From assembly GCA_017305555.1 (NCBI GenBank), contig JAFKKM010000035.1:1-59570 (forward strand): a stretch of DNA of 59,570 nt, given 5' to 3'. This document shows, one piece after another, positions 1 through 9,008 of this stretch. The notes beneath the pieces were generated by a model. It was not told the DNA's origin, made no database searches, and was given only the letters and a program-made list of their open reading frames with translations. The DNA comes from Hyphomicrobiales bacterium (GTDB taxonomy: Bacteria; Pseudomonadota; Alphaproteobacteria; Rhizobiales; Xanthobacteraceae). Position numbers and translations under genes: made by a program. Numbering within the stretch: the stretch's first letter is position 1; every line of letters begins with the position of its first letter.

Positions 1-129
<129 letters not shown>

Positions 130-268
130 GCTGAGTTTCGTGATCGCATTCAAAGTCATCTAGGTGATCTTGGGGCACGATCGCCAACGCTCGGAACAAG
201 CGGCGTTTGTCCGACGGCGCGTTGTTATGCAGGCTTGCCCTTTCGGGGTGTCCCGATAAGGTCGGAGC

Positions 269-916
269 ATGTCTTGCGATATTCGGCACTCCGCAGCGAT
301 AGCTCGGACGCGTGTGGCGGTGGTGGTTCTGGCGCTTTCCGGGCTCACGCTTGCTCTGTGCGATGAATCGTGGTCGCAGGCGCCGGCGGCCGGTCCGCAA
401 GGCGGCAGCCAGAACAATTCCCAAGCCGTAGACACTGCGCCGTCCGCTGCGACCCCTGCGCCTCCGCCGCCACGCACTGAAAATCCAGGGCTCATCAATG
501 AAATCGGCAAATTGCTGGAACGACGCCAGCCGTTGTTTCCGGCACTGACGCTGCCGTCGTCCGAACTGTCGCCACCATCGCCCCAGCCGTCGCCGCCCGC
601 TGCCGATCGCGCTGGATCTGGTGGTGAACCTGCGTCGAGCGGCAAGCCCGAAAGCAGCGGCCTTCCGCGCCTCGACCTGAAGATTCCGTCGATGCAGACG
701 GGGCGGGAGAAATGCCCCGTGGCCGCGAACGGTGCCTCCGATTGCAAGGCTGCCGCCGACGCGCTCTGCCGCGCCCATGGTTACAAGGAAGGCAAGGGCA
801 CCGACACCGACGCCACGCAGAAGTGCTCGGCCGAGGCGTTGCTGTTGTCCGGCCGGAAATCCCAGCCGGGCGCCTGCCGCACCGATTATTTCGTCACGCG
901 GGCATGGTGCCAGTAG
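269..916 (+). CDS. Exported proline-rich, cysteine-rich protein of unknown function
   Basis: This 215-residue protein starts with a signal-peptide-like segment: basic residues, then a hydrophobic stretch at about residues 15-31. A long low-complexity middle rich in Ala, Pro, Ser and Gln follows (about 35-140). The C-terminal 70 residues are compact and carry six cysteines, which could form disulfides in the periplasm. I recognise this as a conserved but uncharacterised type in rhizobial relatives and assign no function. The ATG at 269 has AAGG about seven bases upstream. It stands alone, about 190 bp before the nitronate monooxygenase. Export is inferred from sequence composition only. Confidence 0.7.
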   Translation: MSCDIRHSAAIARTRVAVVVLALSGLTLALCDESWSQAPAAGPQGGSQNNSQAVDTAPSAATPAPPPPRTENPGLINEIGKLLERRQPLFPALTLPSSELSPPSPQPSPPAADRAGSGGEPASSGKPESSGLPRLDLKIPSMQTGREKCPVAANGASDCKAAADALCRAHGYKEGKGTDTDATQKCSAEALLLSGRKSQPGACRTDYFVTRAWCQ

Positions 917-1108
917 TCGAATTTCAGCCCCGCTCCGCAGCGTCCGGTTTGCAGCGTCTTGGCACAAGACAACGCCTGCGGCTTGGCGCGGATTGCTTTC
1001 CGACAGGAATATCTGGCAACGTCCGCCGCCCGCGGACCGATGGCGTGGTCTTGTTCGGACCGTGCCGTCACGCGACGTGTTGCCGTCAACAGAGAGAGGA
1101 TTTGCCGT

Positions 1109-2077
1109 ATGTCCATGCCTGCCTTGTTCAAGGGCCGACTGTCGATTCCCGTGATCGGTTCGCCGCTGTTCATCGTTTCGGTGCCGGATCTGGTGATCGC
1201 CCAGTGCAAGGCCGGCATCGTCGGTTCGTTCCCGGCGCTGAATGCGCGGCCGGCGGCGCTGCTCGACGAATGGCTGGCGCGCATCAAGGAAGAGCTGGCG
1301 GCCTACGACAAGGCGCATCCGGAGCGGCCGTCGGCGCCGTTCGCGGTCAACCAGATCGTGCATAAATCCAACAACCGGCTCGATCACGACCTTGCGGTTT
1401 GCGAGAAGCACAAGGTGCCGATGATGATCACGTCGCTCGGCGCGCGCGAGGAGTTGAATCAGGCCGCACATAACTGGGGTTGCATCACCTTTCACGACGT
1501 CATCAATCAGAAGTTCGCCCACAAGGCGGTCGAGAAAGGCGCCGATGGTTTGATCCTGGTCTCGGCCGGCGCGGGCGGCCATGCCGGCGAGATTTCGCCG
1601 TTCGCCTTCGTCGCCGAAACGCGGCGCTGGTATGACGGACCGATCGCGTTGTCAGGCGCCATCGGCACCGGGCGCGCCATCCGCGCGGCACGGCTGCTCG
1701 GTGCTGACTTCGCCTATATCGGCTCGGCCTTCATCGCCACGGCGGAAGCCAATGCGGTCGAGAAGTACAAGGAAATGATCGCGGGTTCGTCGGCGGAGGA
1801 CATCGTCTATTCGAATTTGTTTACCGGCGTGCACGGCAATTACCTGAAGCCGTCGATCGTCGCCGCCGGAATGGATCCGGACAATCTGCCAGTGTCCGAT
1901 CCGAGCAAGATGAACTTCGGCACCGACGCCAATGGCGAACGTCCCAAGCCGAAGGCGTGGAAGGAAATCTGGGGCAGCGGTCAGGGCATCGGCAGCATCG
2001 ACAAGGTGGTGCCGGCTGCCGAACTGATCGGGCGGCTGAAACGCGAATACGACGAGGCCGTCGATCCGCCGCTGTAA
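1109..2077 (+). CDS. Nitronate monooxygenase family flavoprotein (NMO/2-nitropropane dioxygenase)
   Basis: This is a 322-residue soluble TIM-barrel flavoenzyme of the nitronate monooxygenase family, which oxidises alkyl nitronates with FMN and O2. The N-terminal substrate/FMN segment (PVIGSPLFIVS), the glycine-rich SAGAGGHAGE segment near residue 150 and the phosphate-binding GAIGTGRAI near 185 fit the family. The reading frame stays open upstream to 959, but the ATG at 1109 is chosen because AGAGAGAGGA lies just before it and homologous proteins begin with MPxLFKGRL. Physiological substrate is unknown; many members are annotated only by fold. A strong hairpin follows the gene at 2110-2148. 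Confidence 0.88.
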   Translation: MSMPALFKGRLSIPVIGSPLFIVSVPDLVIAQCKAGIVGSFPALNARPAALLDEWLARIKEELAAYDKAHPERPSAPFAVNQIVHKSNNRLDHDLAVCEKHKVPMMITSLGAREELNQAAHNWGCITFHDVINQKFAHKAVEKGADGLILVSAGAGGHAGEISPFAFVAETRRWYDGPIALSGAIGTGRAIRAARLLGADFAYIGSAFIATAEANAVEKYKEMIAGSSAEDIVYSNLFTGVHGNYLKPSIVAAGMDPDNLPVSDPSKMNFGTDANGERPKPKAWKEIWGSGQGIGSIDKVVPAAELIGRLKREYDEAVDPPL

Positions 2078-2109
2078 GACGAGCGCACTTATAGGTCATG
2101 ATCGATTCC

Positions 2110-2148
2110 AATCGGCCGCGGGCAATCCGACATTGCCCGCGGCCGATT
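2110..2148 (+). terminator. Perfect 17-bp stem-loop after the nitronate monooxygenase gene
   Basis: Bases 2110-2126 and 2132-2148 form a perfect 17-bp GC-rich inverted repeat with a 5-base loop, 33 bases after the stop codon. There is no proper T-run after it, so it may act as a transcript-end stabiliser rather than a classical intrinsic terminator. Confidence 0.6.
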
Positions 2149-2171
2149 CAAGTGAAGTTGGATACTGAACA

Positions 2172-2948
2172 ATGGATGCCATTTTCCGCATCGATGGCGA
2201 GCGCGCTATCACCAGCCCGAACGCGGCCGGGCCGTGGTCGCCGGACATGCAGCATGGCTCGGCGCCGGCCGGGCTTGTGACGTGGGCGGCCGAAGCGATG
2301 CCGACGCCGGTGCCGATGCAGATCGCACGGCTCACTATCGATCTGATGCGGCCGGTGCCGCTGGTGCCGCTCGCGATCGAGACCGAGGTGCTACGGCAGG
2401 GCCGCAAGATTCAGCTTTGCGAAATACGGCTCAAGGCAAACGATGTCCTCGTCGTTCGTGCCACGGTGTTGAAGATCAGGGTGAATGCCCCGAACGATTT
2501 GCCGGCCGGGATCGCGGACGCGCCGATCGATCTTCCGGGGCCGGAGCAGTCTCGCGTCGAACCGGCGGATTTCTCCAGCAGTCCCTTCGTCAGCGGCATG
2601 TCGTTGCGCGCCGCGCGCGGCGGTTTCGCGCATCCGGGCTCCAGCGCGATCTGGTACCGGGTCGACCGGCCGCTGGTGGAAGGCGCGCCGATCTCGCAGG
2701 TGACGCGGGCTGTGGTCGCTTCCGATTTCTGCAACGCCACCTCCGTCGCGCTGGATTTCAAGCACTGGACCTTCCTCAACGCCGATCTGACCATCTCCTT
2801 GTCGCGGGAGCCGGTCGGCGACTGGATACTGCTCGACGGCGACTGCAATATCGGGCCGGACGGGGCGGGGTTGGCGATGGCGCGGATTGGCGACCAGCGC
2901 GGCTATTTCGGACGCGCGGTCCAAAGCCTGGTGATCGAGAGACGCTAA
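2172..2948 (+). CDS. Acyl-CoA thioesterase-like (hotdog fold) protein
   Basis: This 258-residue protein resembles the thioesterase-like superfamily of tandem hotdog domains (TesB-like). The first half has the pattern MQHGSAPAGLVTWAAE followed by strands rich in aliphatic residues (RLTIDLMRPVPL), typical of the N-terminal hotdog of this family. The second half ends in a strand with RIGDQRGYFGRAVQSL, as in the C-terminal hotdog. It is expected to hydrolyse acyl-CoA esters in the cytosol, but the substrate cannot be inferred. The start at 2172 has no strong Shine-Dalgarno sequence. It is separated from the preceding gene by the 2110 hairpin and is probably transcribed alone. Confidence 0.75.
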   Translation: MDAIFRIDGERAITSPNAAGPWSPDMQHGSAPAGLVTWAAEAMPTPVPMQIARLTIDLMRPVPLVPLAIETEVLRQGRKIQLCEIRLKANDVLVVRATVLKIRVNAPNDLPAGIADAPIDLPGPEQSRVEPADFSSSPFVSGMSLRAARGGFAHPGSSAIWYRVDRPLVEGAPISQVTRAVVASDFCNATSVALDFKHWTFLNADLTISLSREPVGDWILLDGDCNIGPDGAGLAMARIGDQRGYFGRAVQSLVIERR

Positions 2949-3163
2949 GCTGCCGCTCGGCCAATGGCCGACCGGGATCGTGCCGGCACGCCCGGCAAAG
3001 AATCTTCATATTGCGAGGGAACTGGTTGAGACGACGGACGTTTCGCTCATCTTGAAGCGTGCGGATTGTTCGACGTGCTAACCATTTCAGGACAAACGAG
3101 GTCATTCCTTCGGGCCTCCAGTCACCTCATTCCCCCCGCGGTGCAGGCGTATTCGCCGCAAGG

Positions 3164-5227
3164 ATGCCACCGGTGAGACCCGGCCCATCCTCCGAGCGCG
3201 CGGTGATTTTCACGCCCGACGGGCGCGACGCCGAGGCGGCCGCCGAACGGATTCGCGCAGCCGGCCTCTATGCCAACGTCTGTGCTGATTTCCCCGCGTT
3301 GGTGCAAGAGATCGAAAGCGGTGCCGGAGCGGCGGTGATCTCCGGCGCGGCGATCAAGTCCGTGGACTTGCGACCGCTGGTCGGGTGGCTGGCGGAACAG
3401 CCGTCATGGTCTGACTTCCCCATTGTGCTGCTGATGGATCAGATCGGCGGACCGGATAGCGATCCGGAAGCCGCGCGGCTGGTGCAACTCCTCGGCAACG
3501 TCTCCTTCATCGAGCGGCCGTTCCATCCGACCACGCTGATCAGCATTGTCGGCTCCGCCATCCGGGGGCGGCGGCGGCAGTATCAGACCCGCGCGATTCT
3601 CCGGAACCTGATCGAAAGCAAGACCACGCTGCAAACCGCGCTCGATGTCGGGCGGCTCGGTGCGCTCGAAATGAAGATTCAGGAGCGCCGGCTCGAGGCG
3701 TCCGACACGTTCAAATCGTTTTTCGGAAGAGGGCCGGATGAGCCGCTGACGCTCGAGGACATGGAAGCGGCAGTTCATCCCGAGGATCGCGAACGCCGCC
3801 GCGAAGCATTCGAGACCGCCGTGATGAGCGGTCAGGACTACAGCGTCGAATATCGGGCGATCTGGCCGGATCGATCGGTTCGCTGGGTCAACACCCATGC
3901 GACGATCTTTCGCGGCCTCGATGGCCAGCCCGCGACATTGATCGGCGTGGCGTCCGATGTCACGGCCCGCAAGATCGCCGAGATCGAGAGTGAGAAACTA
4001 GTGTCGCAGCTTGCGGCCGAACGTAGCGCGCTCGCCGAACTGACCGCCACGCTTGAACAGCGCGTTGGCGAACGCACCGCCGAATTGATGAAGGAAGTTG
4101 CCGCGCGCGAAAAGGCGCAGGAGCAGTTGCGTCAGGCGCAGAAGATGGAATCGATCGGGCAACTCACCGGCGGCGTTGCGCACGACTTCAACAATTTGCT
4201 GATGGCCGTGGTGGGCAATCTGGAATTGCTGCGCAAGCGCGTGCCAAGCGATCCGCGGCTGCATCGCCTGATCGACGGCGCGTTGCAAGGGGCCGAGCGC
4301 GGCGCGTCACTGACGCAACGGCTGCTCGCCTTCGCGCGGCAGCAGGATCTTAATCCGGCGCCCGTCGATCTCGGCGGATTGGTGCGCGGCATGAGCGAAC
4401 TTCTGGAGCGGTCGCTGGGTTCGCGCATCGTCTTGCGGTTGGCCGTCGCCGACGATCTGCCGCCGGCTGCGATCGACGCCAACCAGTTAGAACTCGCCGT
4501 CCTCAATCTTGCGATCAATGCGCGCGATGCGATGGCCGATGGCGGCACCATTGAGATCAAGATAGCGAAATCGCGAGTCACGCGAGACCCGGCCTTGCCG
4601 TCTGGCAACTACCTCAAGCTTTCGGTGCGCGATACCGGTGCTGGCATGTCGCCTGAGGTTCTCGCCAAGGCGATCGATCCGTTCTTCTCCACCAAGCCGC
4701 TCGGGAAGGGCACCGGGCTTGGGCTGTCGATGGTTCACGGCCTCGCGGTTCAACTCGGCGGCGCGTTGCAATTGGTGAGCACGGTCGGCAAGGGCACCAC
4801 AGCCACGTTGATCCTGCCGATCGCGACCGCGCCGGTAGAGGTTGAAAGCCCCGCGCGCCCCGCTCCGAAGCAACCCCGTTCGGCGGTGATTTTGTTTGTC
4901 GACGACGATCCGCTGATCGCGATGTCGACCATGGAGATGCTGGAAGATCTCGGGCATCGGGTCATCGGTGCGTCCTCGGGACTGCACGCGCTGGATATCC
5001 TGCGCAGCGACCAGCAGATCGATTTGATGATGACCGATCATCTGATGCCCGGCATGACCGGCATCGAGCTTGCGGCGGCCTCGCGCGAGGTGCGGCCGCG
5101 GCTGCCGGTGTTGCTCGCGACCGGATATGCCGATCTTCCCGAAGGTGCTTCAACCGACGTGCCTCGTCTGGCCAAGCCTTATCATCAGGATCAGTTGCGC
5201 GACCGGCTTGAGCAACTGCTCGGCTGA
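3164..5227 (+). CDS. Soluble PAS-containing hybrid histidine kinase with C-terminal receiver
   Basis: The product is a 687-residue cytosolic hybrid kinase without membrane segments. An N-terminal receiver-like region of unclear integrity (about 1-125) precedes a PAS/PAC region (about 165-275, ending QPATLIGVASDVTARK) and a coiled coil. The kinase core follows with an H-box (GGVAHDFNNLL), N-box (NLAINARDAM), G1 (DTGAGM), F-box (DPFFSTK) and G2 (GKGTGLGLS). A receiver domain with DDD acidic pocket and phospho-Asp in MMTDHLMPGM ends the protein. The frame is open to 3059; the ATG at 3164 is my choice, but the ribosome site is weak, so the start is uncertain. No dedicated response regulator lies next to it. 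Confidence 0.85.
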   Translation: MPPVRPGPSSERAVIFTPDGRDAEAAAERIRAAGLYANVCADFPALVQEIESGAGAAVISGAAIKSVDLRPLVGWLAEQPSWSDFPIVLLMDQIGGPDSDPEAARLVQLLGNVSFIERPFHPTTLISIVGSAIRGRRRQYQTRAILRNLIESKTTLQTALDVGRLGALEMKIQERRLEASDTFKSFFGRGPDEPLTLEDMEAAVHPEDRERRREAFETAVMSGQDYSVEYRAIWPDRSVRWVNTHATIFRGLDGQPATLIGVASDVTARKIAEIESEKLVSQLAAERSALAELTATLEQRVGERTAELMKEVAAREKAQEQLRQAQKMESIGQLTGGVAHDFNNLLMAVVGNLELLRKRVPSDPRLHRLIDGALQGAERGASLTQRLLAFARQQDLNPAPVDLGGLVRGMSELLERSLGSRIVLRLAVADDLPPAAIDANQLELAVLNLAINARDAMADGGTIEIKIAKSRVTRDPALPSGNYLKLSVRDTGAGMSPEVLAKAIDPFFSTKPLGKGTGLGLSMVHGLAVQLGGALQLVSTVGKGTTATLILPIATAPVEVESPARPAPKQPRSAVILFVDDDPLIAMSTMEMLEDLGHRVIGASSGLHALDILRSDQQIDLMMTDHLMPGMTGIELAAASREVRPRLPVLLATGYADLPEGASTDVPRLAKPYHQDQLRDRLEQLLG

Positions 5228-5337
5228 TGGTCGTACTGTCGTCGATTAACCAATCGTTAACCGGTTCCATTCCAACAATTGCCAAGCCTGTTCCGCGTGG
5301 ATGGCGTCAGACCATCCCCGTTATTCAGGGGTGTCGG

Positions 5338-5589
5338 ATGGACATTGCGGTTCTCGAGCAGTTGTTGTCGCGGACGCCCGCGACGCTGGATCAGATCACG
5401 GTGCGGATTTCGCGCGCATTGGAGCGGCATCCGCTTTGCCGGGGCATTCGGTTCGAGGTGGTTGAAACGCCGCGCCGGACCAATGGCGGCAATTGGACGG
5501 TCAGCCTGCACGCGTTCAATCCGGACGCCATTTCGGAAGCATCGGAAATCGTCGCCGATATCCAGGACGCCTACGATCTCGCCGCATAG
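5338..5589 (+). CDS. Small conserved-type hypothetical protein (83 aa)
   Basis: This is an 83-residue acidic soluble protein beginning MDIAVLEQLLSR. It follows the hybrid kinase by about 110 bp. The frame is open further upstream to 5227, but the ATG at 5338 gives a compact protein without the low-quality N-terminal extension. I do not recognise a named domain; the pattern of alternating helices and a central strand (IRFEVVETP, NWTVSLHAF) looks like a genuine folded alpha/beta protein. No function is assigned. Confidence 0.6.
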   Translation: MDIAVLEQLLSRTPATLDQITVRISRALERHPLCRGIRFEVVETPRRTNGGNWTVSLHAFNPDAISEASEIVADIQDAYDLAA

Positions 5590-5727
5590 GGGATCGTATC
5601 AGGTGAGGACCGTTGCCGGGAGCCGCGGGAGCCTTAGGTATCAATCGCCCTGTTCTGTGCTAGATTTGCTTCCGACTGCGATTGGAGAAACAGAAGCTTC
5701 GGTGCATCCGCGGCGACGGAGTCGGGC

Positions 5728-6360
5728 TTGACCAGAACGGTGGGCTATCTCGCGCTGGCATGTGTCATCATCGTCGGCGCAGCGGTGGCCGGTTTCGTCG
5801 TGGCGCGCGATGATGGACCGGTGCAGCCGGCCGAAAGCACTGATGCGCCGACCGCCAATCGCGACGCCAAGACCGACCGGCTTCAGGTTGCGACGGCTGC
5901 CGTCCCGCCGCTTGAGGATCGGCTGCGAGAGGTCGATGCTTTGCAAAGTCGGTTCGCCGATCCGCAAACAGATGCCCTTGGGCCCTCCGTCGCGCCAGTG
6001 GAAAATCCGCCGTTGCCGGTCTCGCGGCCGAAGGCTGCGGATCTTCCGCCGATACAAACCTCCTACACGTTGCTGAGCGATATCCAGATTGCCGCGATCA
6101 AAGAGCGTTTGCGCATGAGTGAAGCGCAAGCGAAGTATTGGCCGCCGGTCGAAGCAGCGTTGCGCGCGCTCGCGCGAAAGATGCACGAGACGCGGACCGC
6201 TGGCACTGCACGAGGAACGGTCGCGTTGACTGACGGCGATGCTGAACAATTACAGACGGCGGCCGGGCCGTTGCTGCGGCAGTTGCGCGAGGATCAGAAG
6301 CGTGAGGTGCGTGCCCTGGCACGCATCATCGGGCTCGACGTCGTGGCCTCGCGCATCTGA
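5728..6360 (+). CDS. Membrane-anchored or exported helical protein of unknown function
   Basis: This 210-residue protein has a single hydrophobic segment at about residues 6-26, a low-complexity linker rich in Pro and Asp, and a C-terminal helical domain (about 110-205). The segment containing MSEAQAKYWPPVEAALRAL recalls the LTxxQ-type helical repeats of CpxP/Spy-like periplasmic proteins, but the similarity is only in pattern. The start is TTG at 5728, supported by GGAG six bases upstream; no ATG is available before the hydrophobic segment. It lies tail to tail with the ArsB-like transporter gene, 10 bp apart. Confidence 0.65.
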   Translation: MTRTVGYLALACVIIVGAAVAGFVVARDDGPVQPAESTDAPTANRDAKTDRLQVATAAVPPLEDRLREVDALQSRFADPQTDALGPSVAPVENPPLPVSRPKAADLPPIQTSYTLLSDIQIAAIKERLRMSEAQAKYWPPVEAALRALARKMHETRTAGTARGTVALTDGDAEQLQTAAGPLLRQLREDQKREVRALARIIGLDVVASRI

Positions 6361-6370
6361 GGCGTTGATT

Positions 6371-7627
6371 TTAGAGCGGTGAGAAAGCCAGCACGAACAA
6401 CGCGGCGAGCAGGGCCGGCGGCATCACCACGATCCCGAGTCTCAGAAATTGCCACGCGGCGATCGACAGGCCCTCGCGCCGCAGCGCGATCAGCCAGAGA
6501 ATGGTGGCGAGCGAGCCAGTGATTGACAGATTTGGCCCCAGATCGACGCCGATCAACAGGCCACCGGTGACGTGCAGCGGCAGCTCCACGCTTTGCCCGA
6601 CGGTCGCCGCGAGCAGGCCGGCCGGCAGGTTATTCATCGCGTTTGATAGCAGGGCGATGGCGATGCCGGATAAAAGTGTGGTTTGACGCGGCGATGTCGC
6701 GGCGGCTTCGCGAAGATACGCGGCGAGCGCGTGCAGCACGCCGGTCTGCTCCACCGCATCCACCAGAATGAAAAGTCCGGCAACCAGCGGCAACACGCCC
6801 CAGGCGATATCGCGCAGCATCGGCAGTGGCGAGCGGCGACCGACGATCAGCACCGCGACGGTTGCGCCGGTGCCGCACAGAAACGTCGGCAGGCCGAGTG
6901 GCCGGTCGAATGCGGAAGCCGCCAGCAGTACGATGCCCGTTGCGGCGATCGCCGCGCCAACGCAATGGCCGGTCAGCGACAGCGGTTGCAAGGTGACGTC
7001 GTCATGCACCGGTTGTTCGAGCGCGCGACGTTGGGTCCATCGCAGGGCGAGGAAGGTGATCAGGATGGCGGCGATTGACGGCAGGGTGAAGAGAGACAGC
7101 CATTGCATCAGCGGCGGCATCTGCGCGCCGAAGATCACCAGGTTGGCCGGATTGGAGATCGGCAGCACGAAGCTCGCGGCATTTGCGACGAACGCGCAGA
7201 TCAAGAGATACGGCAGCGGCGCAACCCGCGCGGCAGTCGCCGCGGCATGGACGGCGGGCGTCAGCACCACGGCGGTGGCGTCGTTCGAGAGAAAAATCGT
7301 GGTCAACGTGCCGACCGCGTAGACGATCAGGAACAACCGTCGTGCCGAGCCGCGCGCGGCGCGGACGGCATGTGCCGCAAGCCAATCGAACAGCCCTTCG
7401 CGGCGCGCGGCTTCCGCCAGCAACATCATGCCGATCAGAAACAGATAAACGTCGGTGCCTTTGTTGGCGGCGGCGAGGGCGCTCTGCCATGGCACCAGTC
7501 CCGAGACGACCAGCACGGCCGCGCCGAGAACTGCCCAGATATATTCCGGAACCGACCACGGCCGGACGATGACGCCAAGCGTGGCGATGGCGGCGATGCC
7601 CAGCGTGAGAAGGGTGGCGTGATCCAC
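6371..7627 (-). CDS. ArsB/NhaD-type (ion transporter superfamily) membrane protein
   Basis: This is a 418-residue polytopic inner-membrane protein with about 11-12 predicted hydrophobic helices. Motifs of the ArsB/CitM/DASS part of the ion transporter superfamily are visible: FLSNDATAVVLTPAV near residue 115 and the pseudo-symmetric LLSNAMNNLPAGLLA near 330, plus NAASFVLPISNPANL in the middle. The twin Asn/Pro-containing hairpins are the substrate-site signature of this family. Arsenite export is the usual annotation, but there are no arsR, arsC or arsA genes nearby, so other anions are possible. It is probably monocistronic. Confidence 0.82.
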   Translation of the reverse strand: MDHATLLTLGIAAIATLGVIVRPWSVPEYIWAVLGAAVLVVSGLVPWQSALAAANKGTDVYLFLIGMMLLAEAARREGLFDWLAAHAVRAARGSARRLFLIVYAVGTLTTIFLSNDATAVVLTPAVHAAATAARVAPLPYLLICAFVANAASFVLPISNPANLVIFGAQMPPLMQWLSLFTLPSIAAILITFLALRWTQRRALEQPVHDDVTLQPLSLTGHCVGAAIAATGIVLLAASAFDRPLGLPTFLCGTGATVAVLIVGRRSPLPMLRDIAWGVLPLVAGLFILVDAVEQTGVLHALAAYLREAAATSPRQTTLLSGIAIALLSNAMNNLPAGLLAATVGQSVELPLHVTGGLLIGVDLGPNLSITGSLATILWLIALRREGLSIAAWQFLRLGIVVMPPALLAALFVLAFSPL

Positions 7628-7744
7628 GGGTGCCTATGGCGTTCGCGGGCGAAGCGCGACTCGGCTCGCGCGCCGAACGCGTCCATCCAAACGAGGTTCT
7701 TGCTGCCATCAGTTCGATAGCTGCGCAATGCCTTTGTGCGAATG

Positions 7745-8710
7745 TCAGTGCAGCCGCGGTGCCTTCAGCAGCTTGGCGCGATCGGTCGAGGCAAGTACGA
7801 CATCAAAAGTGATGCCTTCGTGCGAAACCGTCAGCGGCACGTCGACGCCGGCCAGACCAAGGGCCCAGACCTTGCGATAGAACTCGGCAAGGCTTGAAAC
7901 GGCATCGCCATTGACCGCGAGGATAACGTCGCCAGACTGGATGCCGCTGCGGCCAGCCGGCCCCTTGTCGGCGACGCCCATCACCACGACCTTGTCGTCG
8001 AAATCACTGGCGAAGAGGCCGAGCCATGGCCGCGCCGGCTTGTTGACACGGCCGAACGACCGAAGATCATCCAGGATCGGCTTCAGCAGATCGATCGGCA
8101 CGATCATGTTGAAATGCTGGTTCTTCCGCTCGCGCTCGAGTTGCAACGAGCCGATGCCGATCAGCTCGCCGCTTGTCGAGATCAACGCTGTGCCGCCCCA
8201 ATTCGGATGCGACGGCGTCGTGAAAATGGCGTCGTCGAGCAGGTACTCCCAATAGCCGGCGAACGGTTGCCGGGTCTCGATGCGTCCCGCGACCGAGCGG
8301 GTGCGCCCGCCCGCGCCGCCGACGATCACCGAGTCTCCAATTTGTGCGGCATCGGACGAACCCAGCGGCAGTGGATCGAGATCAATGGCGCCGAGCGCCT
8401 GGACCAGACCGAAGCCGGTTTCGGAATCGAAGCCGAGAGCGTGGCCTTGCACGACGCGCCCATCGCCGAGATGCAGCCAGACCGATTCCGCCTCGGTGAT
8501 CAGATAGCCGATGGTCAGTACCAGCCCGTCGTCGATCAAGACGCCGTTTCCGGCACGTTCGGTGCCGAGCGTCGCGGCGGTGAAGGCATCGGCGGGAATG
8601 ATCGCATGAAGGCCAACGACCGCGCTGAGGGCGCGATCGAGATCGAAATCGTAATCCTGCGAGCGCGGCTGCGCTGATAGCGGGACTTTCCATTCGGTCA
8701 GTGAGGGCAT
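7745..8710 (-). CDS. HtrA-like trypsin-fold protein with PDZ domain and lost catalytic triad
   Basis: The 321-residue protein has a trypsin-like domain (about 25-215) and a PDZ domain (about 228-315), the DegP/HtrA layout. The active-site landmarks are substituted: where HtrA has T-N-x-H-V the protein reads TIGYL (Tyr69 for His), the DLA motif is replaced by TGFGL (Gly99 for Asp), and the GNSGG nucleophile loop is PNWGG (Trp171 for Ser). It is therefore predicted to be a non-proteolytic scaffold or chaperone. The PDZ retains GRSGIQSGDVILAVNG. The start at 8710 follows GGAG; the open frame runs further upstream but is non-coding in composition. No signal peptide is visible, which is odd for this family. 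Confidence 0.82.
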   Translation of the reverse strand: MPSLTEWKVPLSAQPRSQDYDFDLDRALSAVVGLHAIIPADAFTAATLGTERAGNGVLIDDGLVLTIGYLITEAESVWLHLGDGRVVQGHALGFDSETGFGLVQALGAIDLDPLPLGSSDAAQIGDSVIVGGAGGRTRSVAGRIETRQPFAGYWEYLLDDAIFTTPSHPNWGGTALISTSGELIGIGSLQLERERKNQHFNMIVPIDLLKPILDDLRSFGRVNKPARPWLGLFASDFDDKVVVMGVADKGPAGRSGIQSGDVILAVNGDAVSSLAEFYRKVWALGLAGVDVPLTVSHEGITFDVVLASTDRAKLLKAPRLH

Positions 8711-8878
8711 GGCGCGGCTCCTTGTCGCACGTACGGCGTCCGGACGTTCAGGCGGTTCGATCGAGGCGCTCCACCAAATGCATTTGTAAGCATAGGGAAC
8801 TGACGGCTTGCGGCAAGCCGGTATTGCATCGGCGGGATGCCGGGAGTTGAATTCATGCGGGTTGCGCACGAGGCCATG

Positions 8879-8892
8879 TTGCTTTGGCGCAA
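8879..8892 (+). promoter_or_regulatory. Candidate FNR/NnrR-type operator upstream of nirK
   Basis: Bases 8879-8892 read TTGCTTTGGCGCAA, matching TTG-N8-CAA and differing at one position from the NnrR-type pattern TTGCG-N4-CGCAA known to control nirK in related bacteria. It lies about 117 bp before the nirK start in the 298-bp divergent spacer 8711-9008. That spacer also holds a small palindrome at 8804-8820 (7-bp arms, 3-base loop). Confidence 0.5.
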
Positions 8893-9008
8893 ACTACCGT
8901 GTGCGAAATTCGGTAGGCTTTCGCGAATGTCGGCGCGGGGCGCCGTCGGACAACAGCATTGATGCGTCGGTAGAAACCGATGGCATCATTCCGGCAGGAA
9001 GGTGAGGA

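Noticed and set aside
1109-1111. Start of the nitronate monooxygenase at 959
   Set aside because: The upstream 50 codons have no family similarity, while AGAGAGAGGA directly precedes the ATG at 1109.
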